In this document: positions 5,978-9,473 of the stretch, piece by piece
How positions within the stretch are numbered: the stretch's first letter is position 1
Layout of the letters: every line of letters starts with the position of its first letter
Origin: Candidatus Shapirobacteria bacterium UBA2283
GTDB lineage: Bacteria; Patescibacteriota; Microgenomatia; UBA12405
Length of the DNA: 9,473 bases
Assembly (NCBI GenBank): GCA_002345725.1
Contig: DDWP01000044.1
Location: forward strand, 1-9,473
Direction of reading: 5' to 3'
The notes under the pieces: generated by a model
Databases searched by the model: none
What the model saw: the letters and a program-made list of their open reading frames with translations, nothing else
Told to the model about the DNA's origin: nothing
Position numbers and translations under genes: made by a program

Positions 5978-5996
5978 TCTCACGGTACCACCTTGT
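5963..5996 (-). promoter_or_regulatory. T-box antiterminator with UGGU bulge
   Basis: On the - strand ACAAGG pairs with CCTTGT and GTGAG pairs with CTCAC around a small loop. Between them on the 5' side is the 7-nt bulge TGGTACC, the T-box sequence that pairs with the uncharged tRNA acceptor end. The UGGU reads 5'-ACCA-3', so the ligand tRNA should have A73. The tRNA-Tyr in this window has A73, but so do many others. Confidence 0.9.
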
Positions 5997-6005
5997 TTTG
6001 TAAAT

Positions 6006-6026
6006 AAAAAAAGCCCCTTTGGGGCT
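6006..6026 (-). terminator. GC hairpin plus U7 inside the T-box leader
   Basis: On the - strand AGCCCC-AAA-GGGGCT is followed by seven T's. It has the form of a complete intrinsic terminator but lies upstream of the T-box antiterminator, at the place of Stem III. Either it is Stem III with a U-rich linker or an extra termination point. Confidence 0.6.
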
Positions 6027-6167
6027 CGATAATTATTTACCTCATTATCGAGTATTCGCTTACGCGGTCTTTACTCTAGCTCTATTCCGGGAGCTCCCGT
6101 ACTGATTTTGTCAGTATGCTCAGAGAGTGTATTATGTTCTCCTTAACGCGTTCCAAACTTAAAAACT

Positions 6168-6196
6168 ATTTTATATTAAACATTTAAAATAGTCAA
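6168..6196 (-). promoter_or_regulatory. Promoter of the T-box transcript
   Basis: On the - strand, -35 TTGACT (6196-6191), 17-bp spacer, -10 TAAAAT (6173-6168). The predicted start is near 6160, just before the Stem I-like arm. The near-consensus boxes and ideal spacing support a sigma70-type promoter. Confidence 0.75.
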
Positions 6197-6221
6197 CAGT
6201 TAGATTATAGGCTTATATTTT

Positions 6222-6262
6222 ACCCTCCTTTTTGAAGGGAGGGTCTCCGGTGAATACCGGAG
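6222..6262. repeat. Adjacent pair of perfect palindromes after the sortase gene
   Basis: Two back-to-back inverted repeats with 7-bp arms: ACCCTCC/GGAGGGT (6222-6244) and CTCCGGT/ACCGGAG around GAAT (6245-6262). They are flanked on the right by a G-rich run to 6270. No U-run follows on either strand, so they are not typical intrinsic terminators. They resemble dispersed palindromic repeats seen in bacterial intergenic regions; only a genome-wide count would show that. Confidence 0.6.
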
Positions 6263-6270
6263 GGGTGGGT

Positions 6271-6969
6271 TTAAACTCTCTCAGCAAACACTAGCAACCT
6301 TTTCCAATCAGTTCCTATTGGCCAACAGGTCTGAAGTATCACTACTTCTTTTTCTGGATCCGAGTATTCCAAGAATTCTACCTGGTTAGCATCAACCACT
6401 TTCTGCTGATATACCTTATACATATATCCAACTCCATCTTTTTGTAGCGACACATTATCCCCATTTTTTAACTGTCCAAGTAGATAAAACACTGAGTTAT
6501 TTCTAACCACTCCAAATCCTTGCTGAGTCGAATGAGCAAATATGTATATTGTTTTTCCCGCCCCGCTACCCGGGGCATCAGTGTTTTTTGCCTGAGCCAC
6601 TAGATCATTCTCCAGTACTCTCAAATATTCCTGACTATTGAAGGGTGATACGTTTTCTACCACCTCAGAAAACGCTAATATCTTTGGAATCGTAATTGTA
6701 TAAATATCAGCATTTTCTGGCTTTTCTACCTCAACTACCACTCCTTGCTCTAAAGAGGCAGTTGTCTTTGACCTCTCATACATGAATAATGCCTTACCTA
6801 GTGGATAATATAAATAAAGCAAATAAAGACTGGCCAATATTAAAGATATATTTGCTATGTAAAAAACAATATGAGCAACTTGGCTAGGGTTATGATATAT
6901 TACCCCACTCTTTCCGACTATTTTCACCTTTCTCTTTTTCGGAACCACTCTTAAAAAATCTATTAACAT
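6271..6969 (-). CDS. Sortase-family transpeptidase, membrane anchored
   Basis: A 232-residue sortase, which cleaves a sorting signal on exported proteins and joins them to the envelope or to each other. A basic N-terminus (PKKRKVKIVGK) is followed by one membrane segment at about residues 31-55, then the extracytoplasmic beta-barrel domain. The catalytic set is present: His146 in IFAHST, Cys215 in LQTCWP and Arg224 in DWKRLLVFAE. Length and single N-terminal anchor fit the small class D/E-like sortases. No sorting-signal substrate or pilin gene lies within the window, so the target proteins are encoded elsewhere. The ATG at 6969 has no Shine-Dalgarno. The gene is divergent from greA across a 204-bp region and points toward the T-box unit. 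The family is clear; class and substrate are not determinable here. Confidence 0.9.
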   Translation of the reverse strand: MLIDFLRVVPKKRKVKIVGKSGVIYHNPSQVAHIVFYIANISLILASLYLLYLYYPLGKALFMYERSKTTASLEQGVVVEVEKPENADIYTITIPKILAFSEVVENVSPFNSQEYLRVLENDLVAQAKNTDAPGSGAGKTIYIFAHSTQQGFGVVRNNSVFYLLGQLKNGDNVSLQKDGVGYMYKVYQQKVVDANQVEFLEYSDPEKEVVILQTCWPIGTDWKRLLVFAERV

Positions 6970-6997
6970 TTGACTCTTTTTAAAAAGTTAAATTAAT

Positions 6998-7026
6998 TTG
7001 ACAAATAAAAATGCATAAACTAATAT
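6998..7026 (+). promoter_or_regulatory. Promoter for greA-lysS
   Basis: A perfect -35 TTGACA (6998-7003), 17-bp spacer and -10 TAATAT (7021-7026). The predicted start is near 7033, giving a leader of about 140 nt before greA. Confidence 0.8.
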
Positions 7027-7034
7027 ACCCCCTA

Positions 7035-7079
7035 TGACAATAAATTGCTTCACCTGTAGTGACCGCCATTTTATTGTCA
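7035..7079 (+). promoter_or_regulatory. Inverted repeat at the 5' end of the greA leader
   Basis: TGACAATAAA (7035-7044) pairs with TTTATTGTCA (7070-7079), 10 of 10, enclosing a loop with a small TCAC/GTGA hairpin. It begins about two bases after the predicted transcription start. It could be a 5' stabilising RNA hairpin, an operator, or part of a leader-RNA switch. Confidence 0.6.
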
Positions 7080-7088
7080 AACCTATTT

Positions 7089-7152
7089 GCCTTTCCTAAA
7101 CACTTCTGAATTGCTCAACAATCAGAAGTAGCTAAAGAGAAGGGCTTTTTTT
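7089..7152 (+). terminator. Terminator-like structure in the greA leader
   Basis: GCCTTT (7089-7094) can pair with AAGGGC (7140-7145), enclosing a strong hairpin (7102-7129: 11 bp with one bulged base). It is followed at once by seven T's. It lies between promoter and gene, so it would act as an attenuator or make a short leader RNA. Confidence 0.55.
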
Positions 7153-7173
7153 GTCAGTTTATTAAAATAAAAA

Positions 7174-7635
7174 ATGAATAAAACACTCTTGACCCAGTCC
7201 GGTTACGACAAGCTATCTGCCGAGATCTTAACCATGAAAGAGAGGCAAAATCGGCTAATTACTGAGATTGAAGAGGTCGCCCAACCAGACGAGTCTGGTG
7301 AAGACGGTCTAGCTACTCAGCTCAAAGAAGAACTTGAAGTTCTTAACGCCAAAATAACCGAGATCGAAGAGGCACTTGAAGTCGCCCAGATAATTACTGA
7401 TAAACCTTCTCAAAAAACCACTATTGTCGTTGGCTCAACTGTAAAAGTTAAGATATCTAGCAAGAGCGAAAAACAATTTTCAATTGTCAGTCACCTCGAG
7501 TCTGATCCTAGCCAAGACAAAATTTCTGACCAATCTCCTTTAGGTCAAGCTTTGATTGGTAAAAAATTGCATGACGAAGTCGAAGTCGATGCCCCAATTG
7601 GAAAAATTACCTACAAGATTGTCTCAATCAACTGA
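7174..7635 (+). CDS. greA: Transcription elongation factor GreA
   Basis: GreA enters the RNA polymerase secondary channel and stimulates cleavage of backtracked RNA. The 153 residues show the N-terminal coiled coil (about 1-75), beginning with LTQSGYDKLSAEI, and the C-terminal FKBP-like domain (about 80-153) with ISDQSPLGQALIGKKLHDEVEV and a final YKIVSI. The tip of the coiled coil, normally GDxxEN with two catalytic acids, reads DESGEDG here. Acidic residues remain at the two key places by simple alignment (Glu for Asp, Glu kept), but the invariant Gly and Asn are replaced. No Shine-Dalgarno precedes the ATG. A 14-nt gap leads to lysS, so the genes are probably co-transcribed; greA-lysS neighbourhood is known in several bacterial groups. 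Identity is firm; cleavage activity with this tip is less certain. Confidence 0.92.
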   Translation: MNKTLLTQSGYDKLSAEILTMKERQNRLITEIEEVAQPDESGEDGLATQLKEELEVLNAKITEIEEALEVAQIITDKPSQKTTIVVGSTVKVKISSKSEKQFSIVSHLESDPSQDKISDQSPLGQALIGKKLHDEVEVDAPIGKITYKIVSIN

Positions 7636-7649
7636 TGGTAAAATAGTCC

Positions 7650-9473
7650 ATGTCCGACATACTTACCAACCAACGTCAAGATAAACTCAAGAAAATTCGT
7701 GAATTAGGCCTTGATGCTTATCCTCAACCAAATCTAGTTAACCGTCAATCAACCTCAGAGGCTCTTGAGATGGTTGACCAACAGGTTACCGTTGCTGGTC
7801 GTGTTCTATTACTCCGTGGTCATGGTAAGATTCTCTTTGCTGATTTACACGATATATCAGGCAAAATCCAACTTTTCTTTGAGAAAGACACCTTAACCGA
7901 AAAAATGGCACTAACCAAACTCCTTGATCTTGGAGACATCATCACAGCCAGTGGACAAGTCTTTAAGACTACTTCAGGTGAGACCACCATCCGTGTTTCT
8001 GATTTTCAAATACTTACCAAAAATCTTCGACCTTTACCAGAAAAGTTTCATGGTCTTACCGATACCGAAGAACGCTATCGTCAACGCTATGTTGATTTGA
8101 TTACCAACCCCGAATCTCGTGCTGTTTTTCTGACTCGCACCAAGATTCTTACCACCATGCGTCAATTCCTCGATGACCATGGTTTTCTCGAAGTTGAAAC
8201 TCCAATTCTTCAACCGGTCTACGGTGGTGCTTCTGCCAAACCTTTTGTCACTCATCATAATGAACTCGACCAAGACATGTATCTTCGTATTAGTGACGAA
8301 CTTTATTTAAAACGCCTAATTGTCGGTGGTTTTGAAAAAGTTTACGAAGTCTCTCGTGATTTCAGAAACGAAGGTGTTTCTCGCTTTCACAATCCTGAGT
8401 TTACTCAAATCGAATTCTACTGGGCCTATGCCGATTATGACGAATTAATGCGCTTTACTGAACAATTAGTTTCTCATGTTATTAAAACAGTCAAAGGTGA
8501 TCTTAAAGTCAAATTTCAAAATCAAGAATTAGATTTTACCCCACCTTTTGCCAGACTAACTTTCCGTGATGCAATTCTTCAAAAAACTAATATCGACATT
8601 GATACTATTAAGACCGAAGCTGAATTCCACCAGAAAATAAAAGATAGCAACTTTAAATTAGATACTAATGGAGTTGTTGGACTAGGTGCACTTTTTGACT
8701 CTTTATACAAAGAATATGTTCGACCATTTTTAGTTGGTCCAGTCTATATTACCGACTATCCTGCCGAGATGATCGCCCTTGCCAAGAGGAAAGCTGATAA
8801 TCCGGAGAAGATTGCTTCATTTCAACTTCTAGCCGCTGGTGCTGAGCTCCTCAAAGCTTATAACGAGTTAAATGACCCCAAAGATCAACACGACCGTTGG
8901 CTCGATGAAGTTGCTCTAGAAAAGAAAGGGGCTGAAAACGCCATGCAAATGGATGATGATTATATTCGTGCCCTTGAATATGGTATGCCTCCCACTGCCG
9001 GTTGGGGTATGGGTATCGACCGTTTTACCCAATTTATCACCGACTCTCCCACAATTAAGGATGTTATTTTGTTTCCATCAATGAGAGAAGAGAAAACTAC
9101 ACAAAAATCTTCTCCGATTGGTCTTCAAAATGATAAAGTTGTTGTCGGAAAAATTATTGAATTTGAAAATCATCCTAATGCCGACAAACTGCATGTTCTT
9201 AAAGTTGACGTCGGTAATGAGCAACTTCAAATAGTTTGCGGTGCCGATAACATCAAGGTCGGCGACATTGTCCCCGTCTCTTTAGTTGGTGCTCAAGTTT
9301 TTGACGAGGACAAAGAAGCCATGGACATCAAAGTAGCCAAACTTCGCGGAGTTGAATCAAATGGCATGCTCTGTTCTGTTCGCGAGCTTGGCCTCGGCAC
9401 AGACCACAACGGTATTCATCTTTTAGATGAAAAGTTATCCGAAAACCTCGGCCAACCCGTCAAAGATCATTTA
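7650..9473 (+). CDS. lysS: Lysyl-tRNA synthetase (class II) fused to a PheT-like tRNA-binding domain; 3' end outside window
   Basis: Charges tRNA-Lys. The 608 visible residues contain an N-terminal OB-fold anticodon-binding domain (VTVAGRVLLLRGHGKILFAD), then class II motif 1 (FLEVETPILQPVYGGASAKP), motif 2 (FRNEG at 238-242 with HNPEFTQIEFYWAYADY) and motif 3 (GWGMGIDR at 451-458, then DVILFPSMR ending at 479). A bacterial LysRS ends about here. This one continues through a short linker into a second domain from about residue 497. That domain (HPNADKLHVLKVDVG, IVCGADNIKVGD, KLRGVESNGMLCS, ELGLG, GIHLL) is the EMAP/Arc1p-like tRNA-binding fold as found near the N-terminus of PheT. The frame is open to the last base. 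The ATG at 7650 is chosen because the sequence matches LysRS from there and the preceding gene ends 14 nt before. No Shine-Dalgarno is seen. Confidence 0.95.
   Translation, partial: MSDILTNQRQDKLKKIRELGLDAYPQPNLVNRQSTSEALEMVDQQVTVAGRVLLLRGHGKILFADLHDISGKIQLFFEKDTLTEKMALTKLLDLGDIITASGQVFKTTSGETTIRVSDFQILTKNLRPLPEKFHGLTDTEERYRQRYVDLITNPESRAVFLTRTKILTTMRQFLDDHGFLEVETPILQPVYGGASAKPFVTHHNELDQDMYLRISDELYLKRLIVGGFEKVYEVSRDFRNEGVSRFHNPEFTQIEFYWAYADYDELMRFTEQLVSHVIKTVKGDLKVKFQNQELDFTPPFARLTFRDAILQKTNIDIDTIKTEAEFHQKIKDSNFKLDTNGVVGLGALFDSLYKEYVRPFLVGPVYITDYPAEMIALAKRKADNPEKIASFQLLAAGAELLKAYNELNDPKDQHDRWLDEVALEKKGAENAMQMDDDYIRALEYGMPPTAGWGMGIDRFTQFITDSPTIKDVILFPSMREEKTTQKSSPIGLQNDKVVVGKIIEFENHPNADKLHVLKVDVGNEQLQIVCGADNIKVGDIVPVSLVGAQVFDEDKEAMDIKVAKLRGVESNGMLCSVRELGLGTDHNGIHLLDEKLSENLGQPVKDHL

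Larger units (their letters stand above)
5924..6160 (-). promoter_or_regulatory. T-box riboswitch leader
   Basis: A leader of about 235 nt in which uncharged tRNA would stabilise the antiterminator and allow transcription of the downstream ORF, tRNA and perhaps tyrS. Parts, 5' to 3' in the transcript: a Stem I-like arm from about 6151 to 6061 closed by ACGCG/CGCGT, containing ACTCT/AGAGT and an apical TACTGA/TCAGTA hairpin; a hairpin CTCGATAA/TTATCGAG; a GC hairpin with U-run (6006-6026); the antiterminator; the terminator. The classical GAGAG and distal-loop motifs of Stem I are not recognisable, so this is a variant. The specifier is not securely placed. UAC (Tyr) occurs at 6131-6129, 6101-6099 and 6054-6052. 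A Stem I fold closing with CC would instead show AAA/AAG (Lys). The switch type is confident from the antiterminator; specificity is open. Confidence 0.85.
6970..7173. other. Divergent sortase/greA intergenic region
   Basis: 204 bp without a protein gene. It holds the greA promoter, a 10-bp inverted repeat at the predicted transcript start and a terminator-like structure just before greA, each listed separately. For the sortase direction only a weak TTGTCA-like box overlapping the + promoter is seen. Confidence 0.6.

Noticed and set aside
7051..7070. T-box-like string GTAGTGACCGCC in the greA leader
   Set aside because: It lacks the UGGN needed for tRNA pairing and no antiterminator stem forms around it.
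8034..8273. 79-codon - strand ORF inside lysS, and other antisense ORFs inside uvrC, tyrS and the hydrolase genes
   Set aside because: They oppose strongly supported coding regions and show no domain or ribosome-binding site.
1..9473. Recoded TGA (Gly or Trp) as in some CPR lineages
   Set aside because: No in-frame TGA occurs in the recognised genes and TGA is used as a stop at 529, 5709 and 7635.
1..9473. CRISPR array, IS element or phage genes
   Set aside because: No regularly spaced repeats, transposase, integrase or structural phage motifs were found; the only long direct repeat is the uvrC tail pair.

Overview
The window looks like a piece of a small, AT-rich bacterial genome, most probably from the Patescibacteria/CPR radiation, possibly a Microgenomates-like lineage. 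This is inferred from style, not from a marker gene. Genes are short and tightly packed, most starts have no Shine-Dalgarno, the aminoacyl-tRNA synthetases are unusual, and TGA is used as a normal stop (uvrC, greA and a 56-codon ORF), which argues against code 25 lineages. No phage, IS or CRISPR features were seen.

Left part (1-2636, + strand): the 3' end of uvrC, then three family-2 glycosyltransferase genes joined by start/stop overlap or 2-nt gaps. The first two glycosyltransferases are tandem paralogues. The last 48 bp of uvrC is repeated almost exactly in front of the second one (482-529 and 1211-1258), so the first gene sits like a cassette between direct repeats.

Middle part (6200 down to 2629, - strand): the most interesting region. 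A sigma70-type promoter (6168-6196) starts a structured leader with an unmistakable T-box antiterminator (5963-5996) and a competing terminator (5924-5977). Next come a 56-codon ORF with a near-perfect Shine-Dalgarno, a long hairpin, a tRNA-Tyr(GUA), a sulfatase/phosphatase-superfamily enzyme, a PqqB-like metallo-beta-lactamase-fold protein and a tyrosyl-tRNA synthetase. The synthetase is of the archaeal/eukaryotic type, without an S4 domain. The tRNA has C1:G72 and a short variable loop, as that enzyme type requires, not the long variable arm of ordinary bacterial tRNA-Tyr. The unit can be read as a self-contained Tyr decoding pair under tRNA-sensing control. The T-box specifier could not be assigned securely, so Tyr-specificity is a hypothesis. 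The two enzyme genes between tRNA and synthetase have no obvious link to translation.

Right part (6222-9473): a pair of palindromes, a membrane-anchored sortase on the - strand, and a divergent intergenic region with a consensus + promoter and a structured leader ending in a terminator-like hairpin. Then come greA (atypical acidic tip) and lysS, whose product is fused to a PheT-like tRNA-binding domain and runs off the window.
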